DNA of 64,000 bases from Apiospora phragmitis (Eukaryota; Ascomycota; Sordariomycetes; Amphisphaeriales; Apiosporaceae): positions 2,046,001 through 2,110,000 of the forward strand of contig JAQQWL010000005.1 of assembly GCA_038363925.1 (NCBI GenBank). The letters are read 5' to 3'. Of this stretch, positions 1-12,687 are shown piece after piece (within the stretch, counting starts at the first letter, position 1; each line of letters starts with the position of its first letter). A program made the translations under genes and the position numbers. The notes beneath the pieces were generated by a model. The model was not told where the DNA came from, did not search any database, and saw only the letters and a program-made list of their open reading frames with translations.

Positions 1-135
1 AGACGAAACGCTGAACACACTAAAGAGAGGAAAATCCGACCATTTGCTTTGATGCTCCTTCAAATGCACGCCCCAGAACGCCTTTGCAAGTGAACACGCT
101 GTTGCTTATTTGGGCGCCTTCGACGAAGCACCCAT

Positions 136-1968
136 CTATTTTCCCATCATGTGTGGCGGCGGTGGGAACGTAGTAGACGCATTCAGCATAGTAGAAGACC
201 CGCTAGCAGATAAAGGTCCGTTGTTGTATGGGGCATTGTTCCACCCGCCGTAGTTGCTGTTGTTGCTGCTGCTGTTATTGTTGGGGTAATTCGGTGATGA
301 ATAAGGGGCGCTTGCGCCGTTCGACAGAGACGAAGACGAAGCACTATTATAGCCCATGCGGTTGAGACCTGGGGGCGCAGAGAGACCCGGAGGTGGTCCA
401 TTAGTCGTAGCAAAAACAGCCCCAGAGCCGGCCATCATGTTGTTGATACCTGCCATAGCTGCTGCTCCACTCGGACCCGGGGTCTGGCCTGAGCGAACCC
501 CAAGGGGGTTCTTGGAAAAGCTCAGGCGAATACCGCCTTTCACGCTGTTGTGGAGCGGATGACCGTAAAGCTCATGCAGCGCCTTCGTCGCAAAGGAGAC
601 GTCTTCGAACTCGACAAAACACATGGGGCCGTTTTGCTTGGTCCGGAAGCATAGTCGCTTGTACCCACGCTGCTTCGAGAACATGGCTTTGAGCTCCTCT
701 TCCGACGTGTCGATAGGAAGATTACCGACATACAACGTGTTGCAGGGTGGGTTTTGGTCCGCAGGGTTCACCGGCGGGAAGTTGTGCCGATGGAAGTGTT
801 GGTTCCCGACCTGGTAATTAAGCGAATGACTGGCGTTGTTCATAACGGTTGGGGACATGGCATTGCTATGGCCAGAAATAGGAGTCATGGTTGACGGCCC
901 GTAGGGTGGAAGCGAGTTTGCAGAGGACGTGGACGTGTTGAGTGACAAGTTAGCCATGCGGGAAATTGGCAGATGAGGAGCAGTCGCCCTCCGACCCTGC
1001 GTTGCGCCGTTCTCGGCATACGCGACGGGATTTTTGAGTAGCTCCTGCGTCTCATCGTCTTCGGCGTTATCGTGGCTGATGAGCGTCTTGCCGGATATGC
1101 GCGCTCGCTCGGTCAAGTGGTTGCCAATGGGCGACTGTGGTGAGAAGAGGCTTTGGTAGTGAGTGCCCGACTCTGGGTTGGGCAATTCATTGCTGCCGTA
1201 CATGCCATTCATGCCGTTCATAGGGGGGGACATCTTCTCCATGGCAGGTTGGTACCCACTAGCAAAGCGCGATGGTTGCCGCGAGGTCGGGCCAGATGAA
1301 GTTGTCGAAGAGGCGGTACTTGAAGTGGCGGAAGCTGGATTGTTATTGACCAAGGTCTCGTGGGCGGGATATCTTCGCGAAGCTAAGGGACTGCCGGAGA
1401 GTATATCGACGATCATCTCGGCATCATTCGAAATCGACTTTCCGTGCAGCATGTCCTTGGCTTGCTGTGCGCCAGCTAAAGTCTTGAACTTGAGTACAGC
1501 TGAGCGAAAACCCGCATCTTCCGATTGCTCAGGCGACAGCATATCGACGTCGACCAAGTCTTGCGAAAACACAACCATCAGCCTGAGCTTCTCCTCGGTA
1601 GTATCCAACGGCAGCCGACGGATGAGTACTTGCGACACGGGCGCGGGCGTTGTCGCGTACGGCGTACCCACAGGCTTGATGCTCGCGTCGCTGTCGAATG
1701 GATTCATGTGATGCATGGAGAGCGTGAAGGGGGAGTGGGCCGACATGCCGGCCGACCTAAACGGTTGTTGCGAGTGCGATAGAAAGGCCGGTGCAGCCAT
1801 GGCAGCGGTGGTGATGGGTTTGGTGGTTGTCGCGTTTGGCGAAGCGGTTGTCGCGATCGACGGGGGAAACGGGCTTGCGCGATTCGACGTCAACGCCGTC
1901 GCGTTGAAGGAAGACCTCACAGGATTGTTGGAGCCGGGACTTAACGTCGAACTCTGCTCACTGTTCAT
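136..1968 (-). CDS. whi3: Whi3-like RNA-binding protein (cell-cycle/polarity mRNA regulator)
   Basis: Single uninterrupted 610-codon frame. A degenerate RRM-like region lies at about residues 112-190 (RNP2-like VLIRRLP, RNP1-like GFRSAVLKF). A canonical RRM lies at about 410-490, with RNP2 LYVGNL and RNP1 GPMCFVEF. This single strong C-terminal RRM flanked by low-complexity sequence is the known layout of fungal Whi3. In yeast and Ashbya, Whi3 binds G1-cyclin and formin mRNAs and forms condensates in the cytoplasm. The N-terminus is Ser/Thr/Pro/Ala-rich. The last 120 residues are Asn/Ser/Gly/Pro-rich with short Asn runs, consistent with a phase-separating tail. The start at 1968 follows a region with no in-frame coding extension. 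The following 1 kb upstream is rich in purine and pyrimidine tracts and probably holds a long leader. Function is inferred from family membership. Confidence 0.93.
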   Translation of the reverse strand: MNSEQSSTLSPGSNNPVRSSFNATALTSNRASPFPPSIATTASPNATTTKPITTAAMAAPAFLSHSQQPFRSAGMSAHSPFTLSMHHMNPFDSDASIKPVGTPYATTPAPVSQVLIRRLPLDTTEEKLRLMVVFSQDLVDVDMLSPEQSEDAGFRSAVLKFKTLAGAQQAKDMLHGKSISNDAEMIVDILSGSPLASRRYPAHETLVNNNPASATSSTASSTTSSGPTSRQPSRFASGYQPAMEKMSPPMNGMNGMYGSNELPNPESGTHYQSLFSPQSPIGNHLTERARISGKTLISHDNAEDDETQELLKNPVAYAENGATQGRRATAPHLPISRMANLSLNTSTSSANSLPPYGPSTMTPISGHSNAMSPTVMNNASHSLNYQVGNQHFHRHNFPPVNPADQNPPCNTLYVGNLPIDTSEEELKAMFSKQRGYKRLCFRTKQNGPMCFVEFEDVSFATKALHELYGHPLHNSVKGGIRLSFSKNPLGVRSGQTPGPSGAAAMAGINNMMAGSGAVFATTNGPPPGLSAPPGLNRMGYNSASSSSLSNGASAPYSSPNYPNNNSSSNNSNYGGWNNAPYNNGPLSASGSSTMLNASTTFPPPPHMMGK

Positions 1969-2346
1969 GCTTTGTGGCGCATGGACTCTATGTTGTTGCG
2001 AGCGGCAGGATGGGACGAAGACAAATCGAGGCGCTGATATAATACGATACGATTGCTAACTGGAGTGGATGGATGAAGAATGGATTGAAAGGCGATGACG
2101 ATCGCGCTGATCAGAAGACGGCGGGTGCTTGTTTCGCAGGAATGAGTGGGTTGGCAGCGCAGGTCTGTATGTAGGTACGGGCTTACAGCGACAGGACAGT
2201 ACAGTAGTCGTGTGGTAGGCTGGGTTTAGGTCGAGGTACGGGGATCAATCAATCAATAATGTGGGATAAGCCGGCGCGCGTGCGTTGACCTGCACCAAGA
2301 ACCAAAAGCTTGGAGCCGGGTCTTGCCTTGCGTCCTTTCTCGTCTT

Positions 2347-2358
2347 GGGGGGGGGGGG
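2347..2358. repeat. Poly-G homopolymer (12 bases)
   Basis: A run of 12 G within the likely whi3 leader/promoter, transcribed as C on the whi3 strand. It is a length-uncertain site in most sequencing chemistries. Confidence 0.9.
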
Positions 2359-5300
2359 TGTGCGTGAGAGAGCCTGGGCAAGGGAAGGGGGGGATGGGAC
2401 TGGGAGTGGTAAAAAGAGGTACGAGAGAGGGTGAATGGAAATGAGAAACTGGGTCAGCAAGCGGCTGGGCGGCAGTGCGTCAATCAGTTCCAATTAGTCG
2501 ATCAATGATGGATCAGTCAATCAATTAACCAACCAACCAGATCCGCCCGGACCGACTGACAGATGGATAGGTTCAGATAGCAATAGTAAAAGTAGTAGTA
2601 GTTGTACGTGTGTGGGCGCGCCAAAAGATTGCGACGATGCAGGTATGTCTCGGGGCCTGAGACGCGACTTGAGGAATTATGGGGTAAAAGGGTGACGATG
2701 CCCGGGAACGAAACGTGATAAGACAAGCAAGCAGCCAGAGAGGAATGCAAGGAGTAGTTGCACTGGGGGGAAATAGGATGGTCGAAATTTCGGGGGACGT
2801 TCCTAAAAGTTGGGTAATAGGATTGGAGGGGGGGTAGAAGTTGGTGGGAAGGACAAAGGAAGAGAGAGAGTTGATGGGCGGCCTTTGGGAGGGTGTGGGT
2901 GAGTGGGTTGAGACCTCTTTGTGTGTGTGAGAGAGTATCTGGCGCTGTCTGCTGGTGGTGGTGTGGTTCAAAGTCCGCCGGTACACTTGGTAGTAGGTAC
3001 AGTAGCTTCGGTACCACGATTGCATGTAGAAAAGTGAGAGCAGAGGACAGGAGAGAGGAAGAAGATTGATGAATGCACCTCGATGCTATGCCATGGATCT
3101 GTTTGGCTGTCTGTATCTATCTTCCACTACGCTGCTTTTGGACACACACTTCCTTTCTCTCTGCCTGCCTGCCTGTCTGTCTGTTCTGTCTCTGTACCTC
3201 CCACTCGAGCTTGTCTACTGTTATCTCCCTGCTCTCTCCAATCTTTGGCCTCGCCAAACTATGTTACTCATGGCTGGTGTTGTCTTGTCTCCCGTCCTGC
3301 TAACATGCCTGTCAGTTTTCTCGGCGGTGCGGGTGTGGGTGGTGTGTGAGTGTGGATATCGCTTGTACGTTCGAAAAGGAAAGCATGTCTAAAGTCGTCG
3401 TTTTAGGCCGGTCCCTTGGACACCACCCGCCGAGCCGGGTGCAGTTTGTGGTGTGTCGAGAGATTGATGAGCCATCAGTGGTCAATTGCACATGGGGTTG
3501 TCAACGTAGGTTTTGGTCGGCTCATGTCTTGCTGGGACTGGGGATGACAAATGGATGCACCGGCTTTCAATATCTACGATTCCTAGCAGCCAACCCATAA
3601 CTGAAGTGAACACCCAACGATGGCCACGTAATGATAAGTCCGTCGAATCGCTGTAAGTGTGCCTACTTTGCATCCATCATCTACCAGTAACAGCTCATCA
3701 CCCGTCCGTCCGTCCGACCATCCCATCCCCTTCCTGAGAGCTTTACAAGCCAACTAGGCCTCTACGTAGACATCCCAGATACGGGGGGTTCTGAAGATGG
3801 ATATAGAATTCAATAGGTTCGTATGCTACATAAGTACCCGGCAAGGCAGGCGAGGTACATAAGCCGGAGTATATCCTGTAGCCGTACTGTTGGTGTATAT
3901 CTCAACTAAAGCTCGTGCTTCGAGGGCTGCCAACTTAAAAAATGAGTCCCATTGGTCCGCGGTTTCTGCTGATCCCGCCCGCGGAAGCCACGCATGGATG
4001 GTGCCGACGACGAAGCAAAAGAAAAAGGCGCGCTATTTTTATGCAGAATACTACTATCTTGTCTTGTCCTGTACCAGTCAGCTCTCGCTCCTAATGCCTA
4101 ATGCTGCAGAGTACAAACTTTGGACGGGCTCGACGGGATAGCTACCTGCGCACTAACGCTGCTGAGTACATGCGTTACAGCAGTCTAAGAGAAAAAAGCG
4201 GGAAACAAGTCCCGCTCCCATTGCATATGATTGCCGGCAAAGTCTTCTGAGTGGCTAATGTACCTGTGACAGTCGCTACTAGGTTAGTATTACGAGGAAT
4301 AACCAGTAGGTATTCAAGAACACTTGCACGTTGTAGGCAAGTAGGTAGGGTCGATGTGAGGTTCTTAGTGAGTGACCCTGACTGAGCTAGGTTAACCTTC
4401 GGCTCCTTGTCGGTTTGAACTCTGTGTGTTGATTGATACGGCACACCACCAACACTTAAACAGGAACTAGCTTGGAAGAGAGGGAGTGGGTAGGTAGGAA
4501 GGAAACGGAAACGGATTCGATGCCGCTCAGTCAATAATTTCTGTATTCATTTGAAGTGGTATGAGATGATGTAGGTATATGGGACCCTAGGGCTGAGAGA
4601 GGGCAGAATGCGTCAACACTAGACTGCAATCTGGAGGGATGGCACAAGGATTCTCCTACTGGTCCAGGCCTTGCCTTGAAAGACTGTTTCAAAGTGCCGG
4701 TTCTTTGGTGCTTTTACCATGTGGCTTACAGAGAGGTCCAAGAGGGTTGGTTGTCAGAAGAGGCCGAGTACATACGGACTCTGCATACTCACGGTCTGGT
4801 AGATCGCGTTGTGGGCCGAGACAATACCTAACATAATAGCCCATTTCAATTTTCCGGGGTCGTAATCCAAAAGGGGACAACTACCTCGTTTTTCTCTATC
4901 AAAGTTTTGGTGTGATGAACACCCCAGAGGTAGAGTTGCATTCGGTATCTTCCTCTAACCACCCATACAGAATCAGAAATGTGGTGTCCCAATTAATTCA
5001 TGACCCGTCGCAGGCGCATCAAAAGGGAGATGAGACGTGCAACGCCGTTTTGAGGAGCAGCCCGTTCAGGGTGTGCATATGGGGGAGGTGGGTGGGTGGG
5101 TGGTGACCCAAGGGCCAACGTGCTTGAGAGGGAGTATTCGGGGCGATGGAGGGGAGGGGCGCGGCACACCCACACCCCTCGAGTCTGGAGGGGAACTCCT
5201 ACTCGCAAGCGATTGGTCGTATGCCATGTTTTTTCCCTTAAACAGGCTATCGTGCCAATCAAGTCGACGGCGCACAGAGTAGCCGGTGTGTGGAGGGTAA

Positions 5301-8300
5301 AAAAGTCTGACTGTTGTCGTGGCTGTCAAGGAACCCAAGTTGGCAGCTCTCCTGCAGCTTAACAGACTCATAATACGCTAGTTCCTGATGCTCCAGCTCT
5401 CCCTCCCTCCCCTATTGACATACGTCGCTTGGGACCTGTAACGTCCACTACACCCTTCCTTCCGCTGTCTGCGTAACCAACCAACGCACAAAACTCGCAG
5501 GAGAGTAGAGGTGTTGCAGCCATAGTTGGATTCAAGGCTAATCCCTACTGCCTCGTTTTCAGGTATTCTCAGGTCTGGATAACAGTATCTTAGCGAGCAA
5601 AAAGAGCCAGCTTCTTACCAATATAAGGGGTCCGTCCGTTAAAGGGTGACTTGAGGAAATTTATATAGATATCAGGTAGACAGAGCCTCGTCGAGGAAAT
5701 TGGCTAGAATCGGTCAACCCGCATCGATAGGTAGCAGACAGTTCATCATATCCATCCATACGACCTATTACAGAGAAGGCTGGCAGAATGAACGGCACAG
5801 GCTGTAAAAACAGACTGCATGCCCTTACCGTGTGCTGACCGGTGAGAAACCTCGACAGGGATTGATTGACAAGGCGCATGCGGGAGGGAACATGCAACGA
5901 AGCAGCTGTGTACTACAAGTAGGTAGGTGTGGCACCCATTAACCATCTTGGTTCACCTTGATAGCACACACCACACTAATACTCGGGATGTCAAAAACCC
6001 TACTTTAGCTATTACTCCGTACAAATAAGCGAATTCGAGAGGGTTCAATCTGAGCTGCTGAGCCTAGGCTCTCGGCGTCTTCGGGGCTCGAAAGCACGTC
6101 GTCCCAAGATAAATACCCGGTTCACAACGGCAGGCCTTTCCACGAACATGACGGTTAACCAGTAAACGAGTATAACTCTCGAAGATTCTGTGCCATATAA
6201 ACATATCCTTCTGCAATGCCAAGCAAGGGGTGGGCAACATGTAGCGCTAAATCTAAGGCCAGCACCGTTTCAGCCTTAGCAGAGGCTAGAACAGGCGGTT
6301 CCTCTTTTCTCAACAGTCGGGGCCCCTAAGTGTATGTATTATATAATGTACATTATGTACATGCGCACATCGACCATACAATACAGACTTGAAGGCCGCA
6401 GACATATGTGCGTATCAAGCCTACATATGCATGCACAAGTGAACGAACATGGCTATAATACGCATATGTATATTGGATAGAGCAGAATTCCAAAGGTAAA
6501 GGGAGCTCCCCCTTTCTGATATCTCGAGGTTTGCAATATGGTTGTACTGTACATGTTCCAAAGCCCTGGCACAACTGTTTCCTATTGGTTTCTAACTTTC
6601 ATGCTCCTTTCTTACCCACCGCCGACTCCGACTCAACTCCTACGGGTAGAACACACCTTGCACCGAATTTGGCTTGTTCGAGGCTCTTTGACTAGTAGCA
6701 AACAGCATCCCTTCACTGATTTCGACGTCATTTCCACGTTTCTTCTTGCTCAGATATGCAGACTCTGGTCCCCATCTGGAACAGGGTGTATATTGGTCAA
6801 AGCCTGTGAGACTGGGTTTAGACTATGCTGATTCCGGATCTCGATGGTATCCAAGCCCTACAGGCAGGGTCCTATGGTCCTTCCTGTATACATAGGCTTG
6901 CGCCTCATTGCATCGGGAAGCAAGCCCCGTAAGCAATCACCCTATTAAATACTGGATGCATCAGACGGTAAGTTCGTTCAAGGGCGCATACATAGTAAGT
7001 TCGAAGATAGCCCGGTAATGCATAAACTGGAAGCTCGAAGATAAGATGCCGGGTTGTGGAGTTCGCGTTTGCTCGCGCGTCCCTTGGGTGCTGACCCAAC
7101 GAACAGACCTTCGTGGAAAGCAACCCGATTCGCTGGTCGAGTATATCGATGACCCCCATTTTATTGACCCAGCCCACAAGGTACTGATATATGTCTAACA
7201 AACTCCCAACGATTGTTAGTATCGTCCTATTACCAACCTGATCCTAGAGAAACAAAGAAAGGGCTTACTTACAGTTCCTTGCTGTGTACTGTACGGCTCG
7301 ACAATCGAGTACAACCTTAGCGTCACATCCTGGGATGCAAGATGGTTACAGGCGCAGTATGCAGGCGCTTTTGGATATATTAACTCTATGATGCAGCTGT
7401 TTCCAAAGCCAGGAACGATGGACCAGTAGCCTCGACAAAAAAAAGGCATCATCGTTAGCATCCGATGTTACCATGTGCAGACAATATACTGCCGATACAT
7501 CCATACGTGAATAAGCGAGCAACCCAACCGGCATCCACATCCATACAATAGTGTCGTGCGGGGTTTATCTTATTCGTCCATGACGTAGCAACCTGGCCCG
7601 CCCGCCGTCAACCTCTCGCATTCCACCACCACACCGTAGCGTTTAGATGTGGGCAGGACTTGGATGAATCTGGATCTGCAGGAGATGCCAGCCCAGCCCG
7701 TGATGATCCCAAAAGGGCCGAGCAGCAGTGAACGAAGTTTGGAACATAAAGCTGGCAAGTGCTGGCTGGCTGGGGGGACTACACAGACTACGAGAAACGC
7801 CACTTTTCCTCTCCCTCCTTTCTCGGTGCACATGCTTTTGTTCTCTCGGAATTGCCATGCAGCAAACCAAGATGCGGCTCAGCCCACTCAGATCAATTAA
7901 CCCTGCCATGGCGTCTTTCATAATGATGATATTGGATTGGACGGGAGAACACCGCATGCACTTTCCCAATGCGTCCCTCCTCTATTAGGTATACGATATC
8001 TTCAAACGTCCATATCAATCACAGTCACATCTCATACATATGTACATGCAATGCAGTTGCTGTGTGTGCATGGGGGAAAGACGTTTCCCTGAAATTGTTT
8101 GTTTACTGCTCATTACTTCCCTTGCGTCCCCTCATTCCCCCCACGTTGGCTGAAATTAAGCGTTCTGGGGTATTGCTTGCTGGCTTGCCTGCTGTCTGGC
8201 AGTCCTAACCCACACATTGTACAGTATGTGTTCTGCATGGGAGCCATATGCTGACACATCTACATGTAACTACCACCTTACCTTACTTCTTGACCTTTGG

Positions 8301-9850
8301 AGCTGTGCCAATCAGGGGAAGGGGGAGCGCCGAATTATCACAGCAGCAGACCAATATATACAAACTATAGCTCTACAGGCACTGGGGCAGGCTCGCTCAT
8401 ATTGGTCGCCTACAGTGTCCCAGGCCCCTCACAACACCACCTGCTTACAGCAAGCATTGAAGAAGCTCTCGCAAACAAGAACAGTGTTCGATCAATCACT
8501 CTCGAGAGCCATGCCTACGTCTCAGCAATGTGGTCGCACGAACCCCCACGGAAAACATGTTGTTTGTACATCCCATCCCATCCCCACTGGCATGAACCTG
8601 GGTTCCCTCCCTGTTGTGAGACCAACCACATATTGCAATCGGCGAGGACTTCTTCCAAATCACCATCTGCGAGAGCTCAAACAAGCAAGCAGCATCGAGC
8701 ACATTTGCTTCACGTACCGGGTACTACAGGCCAAGGGGCGCCACGCGTTCCGTATCTGCGTTTTATTCCTTCGGCTGGGTAACTTGAAATATCACACAGC
8801 CACGACTGGACCAATGACAATCGCCCTGTTCCGTCCAGGATATGGGAGCTGTTGGGGCGTCGGGCGTCTTTCTTACTAGCAAGATGACAGCGGGCCTTGC
8901 AGTTAATCAATCAGCTTTCCTGCTGCCTTCACCTTCTATGCAGTACCCACCCCAACGAGGCCCGAATCGCCGATATTGGACGAGATTCCATGCAAGGAGC
9001 TGCAGCTGTGATGGCATGTATGTACATGGGTGCTACTGCTCTGCTCTCTTAATCGCTCGCATTAGAGCGATATCTCCCCAATCAATCAACGGACAGGAGA
9101 AAGAAAAAAATTGGGAGACCGACCGATTTCCGTCCATGCGGGACAGGGGGTCGGTCTACCAGTGGCTGGCCCATCGTCTGCTTCTAACTGCCGTCAATGG
9201 GGGAAGCGGGACTTTCTGGGTTAGGCACCAATACGTGTTTGAGACGATAGCCAACCAGTATCAGCGTCAGTGAAACCGACACTGTGCCTCAAGTCGATGC
9301 GATGCGATGCGATGTTGCTAGGTTCTAACCTAGCGAGTTACTGGCAATTCCCAGCCTTGTGGGTCGGCCTATTCATTGGCCAAACGACGGGGGTGTTGTA
9401 TTCGGGTCATGGTGTGGCTCGCGTTGGGCCACCGTCACATGGTGCGGCTCTTCCTACCTACTGTACTATCGACTAAAACTCACGATGATCTGCAAAGATT
9501 GGATCTCTCCTTATATAGCGTACCCATTCGTTGATTCGAGACCTAGGTCTATGCATTGGCCTACGAAGCAAAGGTTAGGTACAACAAGTACCTATGCCTA
9601 CGTGGATAAATGACAACGGCCAATAAACAAGATGAGCGTTGGAACTATCCGAGGCCCAGCCCAGCCAGCATCCTTCGTTGGTTTTGTCTCACGCATCTTG
9701 TCGAGCCGGAGAACCAGCCGCCGTCTTAGACAATGTGATGAAGCTAATTGACCCCCTCCCCCGTGCGCTGAAAAGGTGGTATCGCATCGGGTTTTACTTT
9801 TTCTTTCCTTTTTTGGTTCCGGGGGGTGTTTAGCATTGCTGGGGACACCG

Positions 9851-9890
9851 GTAGGACGGTAGAACGGTAGGACGGTAGGATGGTAGGATG
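9851..9890. repeat. Five tandem copies of an 8-bp unit (GTAGGACG)
   Basis: Five head-to-tail octamers: GTAGGACG, GTAGAACG, GTAGGACG, GTAGGATG, GTAGGATG. The variants differ by single transitions. It lies in the gene-poor tract with no neighbouring gene to assign it to. Confidence 0.9.
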
Positions 9891-11599
9891 ATATCACAAG
9901 GCCCCCTGGTTGGTCTCGTCGGCGAATCAACCAGACTTGTTAACTTGCAATCAAAGCTTCCCTGACTCACTGGCACTTTCCGGGGAACCACCGTCTCTGG
10001 TCCGGGTGTTCAGTGTTTTAGCTGTGGAGTATGCTTCGTTGTCTGCCAATCTTCGGGAATATCTCAAGTTTGAGGTGTCACTTGTGCACGCTCTGTGCCA
10101 GCAAGTCTCTTCGACGTCAACTCTACCGATGTTCATGGCAGGACAATCTTTATTTGAAGAAAGATACCTGTTCGAGAAACTGCTCACCTAGCACGACCAA
10201 TCGGGACTTTGGTACCTGAAGGGATCAATCACTTATAGCCCGACAAACCATGTCGCATCGAACTATCACGCTATACACCAAGTTTCATGCATCCATAACA
10301 GGAAGATCTGTGATATAAATGTTGGCACGAGTCGCGATCCATAGATGGGTAAGGTGACAAGATGAACACGGGATTGGCAGCCCTTTCCCGGACATGGGGG
10401 TGTTCTTCAACAACAGACGCTTCCTTCCGATTCGAGGTATATCCTTCGAGCTACCCCGGGACCGGAAACACAAGTGACTTGTGCTTGAAACCCTCATTTG
10501 TGGTAGGTACGACCATAAGATGCATCGGAGGGCGTTGCTGACAGGCCCGAATGGCATGGTGACTCCCCGGGCTACACCGAGGAAAACTGACGAGGGTAAC
10601 ATGTTCCAAGGCAGCTCCGAACTTATATCTTTTTCAACCCTGTGAAGGTGTTCTGACTTCCATTTGGGTTCCCAAGACGCGATATCACATCGTGGGGACC
10701 TGGGCAGACCTGGATAGACCTGGGTAGCATCGGGTCGGCTGCCATCGCGACAAGAGACGTTTGTCCAGCATGCTTGACGCGGCAGCTGGGGTTCAGAGGC
10801 GGGCAGGATGGCATCTCTCGGGGATCCCACTGTCTTGGAACATATTGATATACAAGTTTTGGTCTGTGTGCTCAAGGTAACAACGGCACGCGAGCTTCGA
10901 TCCCGTCTGTGCGGATTATCTGGCACCCGCCGAATTTCGGGGCAACACACATTTTGTTGCACCAATACGGCCAGTCAGACCAGCTCCTTGCTCAGCATTG
11001 TTAACACTTGGTGCGTCACTTCGGCTGACATAGGGTTGTATTACCAATCACAGCACGTCAGGTCTGGCCAGGCAGACTCGTGAATTTGTGTCTGATCGGA
11101 CGACACGACGCGTTTGATTGGTGCATAATCAGGTAAGTTGGAAGGGAGAAGAATAACGACAATAATGACAGCATCTGGGCATAAATGCAACTTGAGTGAA
11201 GTCGTAACCTAGATCTGAGTACCTCGGCAGCTGTAAAGATCGGGGGGTTCGGGTATGTTGCTTTCCCCAATTTTCCAACCCCAGATCGACCTCCCGCTTC
11301 AACCCCATGCAGTACTGAGCATCCCCGAATCTCAACCTCGGTTTCCCCCGCATCCAAGTCAGCTGTGGAGGGAAAGAGTGCTTAGCTGCACATTGGTGGA
11401 AGGCCATGTACCACGGCAAGTTTGTTATCGTCTTCCCGAGCAAAATTGCATATGTACGTGATAACATTGAATACATGATGATACATCTGAAAGAAGTCGA
11501 CTTGAATCTGACCTGAGTCACTGAAATCCATCGATGGGCAAGCTAGGTCTAAAACTAGACTCGAATATCTTCTACATCACACCAAACAACCCACACATC

Positions 11600-12687
11600 A
11601 TGAGTGCTGCACTCCCCTTCAGCGAGCCGCCGTGGCTCATGGGCCTGCCCACGCCCATCTACCAGGAAACCCACCGCAAGTGGCAGGCCGCCATCCGGGC
11701 CTTTATCGAGAAGCACCTGCTGGCGCACGCACAAGAATGGGAGCGCGCCGAGACGGTGCCCGCGAACGTCTTCGACGAGTTCGCCGCGGCCGGCATGCTG
11801 ATCCACGCGCTGCCGGCGCCCCTCCCGGTGGCGTGGCTGAAGCGGCTCGGCATCCACGAGCTGCTTGGCGGCTTGCGCGTCGAGGACTTCGACTACCTGC
11901 ACGCCGTCATCTACGCCGACGAGATGGCCCGCAGCGGCCTCGCGGGGCCCAGCGGCAGCCTCACCACGGGCATGGCTGTCTGCACCGGGCCTTAGGGCTC
12001 CGGAGCCGCCGGCCTCTCCATGATGGTGGTGCCGCTGAAGGACTACCCCGGCGTCTCGATGCGGCGGCTCAAGGTGGCCGGGCAGATCGCGGCGGGGACG
12101 ACGTACATCGAGCTGGACGACGTGCAGGTGCCCGTCAGCAACCTGATCGGGCAGGAGGGGCTGGGCATGCGCTACGTCATGACCAACTTCAACCACGAGC
12201 GCCTGTCCATCGCCGTGGGCGTGACGCGGACGGCGCGCGTCGCGCTCGCGGCCGCGTTCGCGTACGTGCTGAAGCGCGAGGCCTTCGGCAAGCCGCTAGT
12301 GGACCAGCCCATCGTGCGGCACCGGCTCGCCAAGGCGGGCGCCCGGCTCGAGAGCCAGTGGGCCTGGGTCGAGCAGTTCGCGTACCAGATGACGCGCCTG
12401 CCAAAGCGGACGCGGACCGCGAGCTCGGCGGGCCCACGACCATGCTCAAGGCCCAGGCCGGCCTCGTGCTGCGCGAGTGCGCCGACACGGCCGTGCTGCT
12501 GTTCGGCGGCAACGGCTACACCCGCACCGGCCAGGGCGCGCTCGCCGAGATGATCTACCGCGAGGTCCCCGGCGCCCGCATCCCGGGCAGCTCCGAGGAC
12601 GTCCTGCTGGACCTCGGGGTGCGGCAGCTGGTCAAGCTCTACAAGGCCAAGACGAAGGCGCTGGAATCTCCGGCCTCGAAGTTGTAG
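11600..12687 (+). pseudogene. Acyl-CoA dehydrogenase relic with C-terminal SKL
   Basis: The N-terminal helical domain reads from ATG 11600 (MSAALPFSEPPW...) to the motif SGLAGPSGSLTTGMA near 11975. It then jumps to sequence belonging to the far side of the middle beta domain and meets TAG at 11993-11995. In intact relatives some 75 residues with the FAD-contacting ITEP motif lie here; they are missing. Reading resumes in the same frame (GSGAAGLSMMVVPLK...) through the C-terminal domain to about 12404. One missing base in AAG-GCG then shifts the frame; the new frame carries LLFGGNGYTRTGQG and GARIPGSSEDVLLDLG and ends ...PASKL-stop at 12687. The terminal SKL is a peroxisomal PTS1, as expected for fungal peroxisomal beta-oxidation dehydrogenases. 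The locus is far richer in GC than its surroundings. It cannot encode a working enzyme as written. Confidence 0.9.

Larger units (their letters stand above)
1969..11599. other. Gene-poor tract (9.6 kb) upstream of whi3
   Basis: I see no protein family here in any frame. About 1969-3050 has strand-biased G-rich and CT/GA-rich runs and a 12-G homopolymer, and probably contains the promoter and leader of whi3. The remainder has scattered stops, a 14-bp perfect palindrome at 6343-6356, and small tandem repeats at 9296-9315 and 9851-9890. Two frames of about 220 codons (8217-8879 plus; 10285-10965 minus) show no domain, membrane segment or signal peptide, and I do not call them. No tRNA fold was recognised. 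Confidence 0.5.

Noticed and set aside
1163..1711. 182-codon plus-strand frame
   Set aside because: Antisense shadow of the Whi3-like gene.
5085..5104. GGGTGGGTGGGTGG run as a telomere-like repeat
   Set aside because: It is too short and does not match the fungal TTAGGG unit.
8217..8879. 220-codon plus-strand frame in the gene-poor tract
   Set aside because: Overlaps another long frame (8297-8782), has atypical composition, and shows no domain, signal or membrane segment.
10285..10965. 226-codon minus-strand frame
   Set aside because: No recognisable family; Ser/Arg/Pro/Cys-rich composition like random sequence. Left as unsupported, not excluded.
11555..12196. 213-codon frame on the minus strand
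   Set aside because: Antisense shadow of the GC-rich dehydrogenase relic with no domain features.
11632..12687. 351-codon frame overlapping the acyl-CoA dehydrogenase
   Set aside because: Out-of-frame shadow, rich in Arg, Ala and Gly because of high GC; only its last part, after the frame break, corresponds to the true enzyme.
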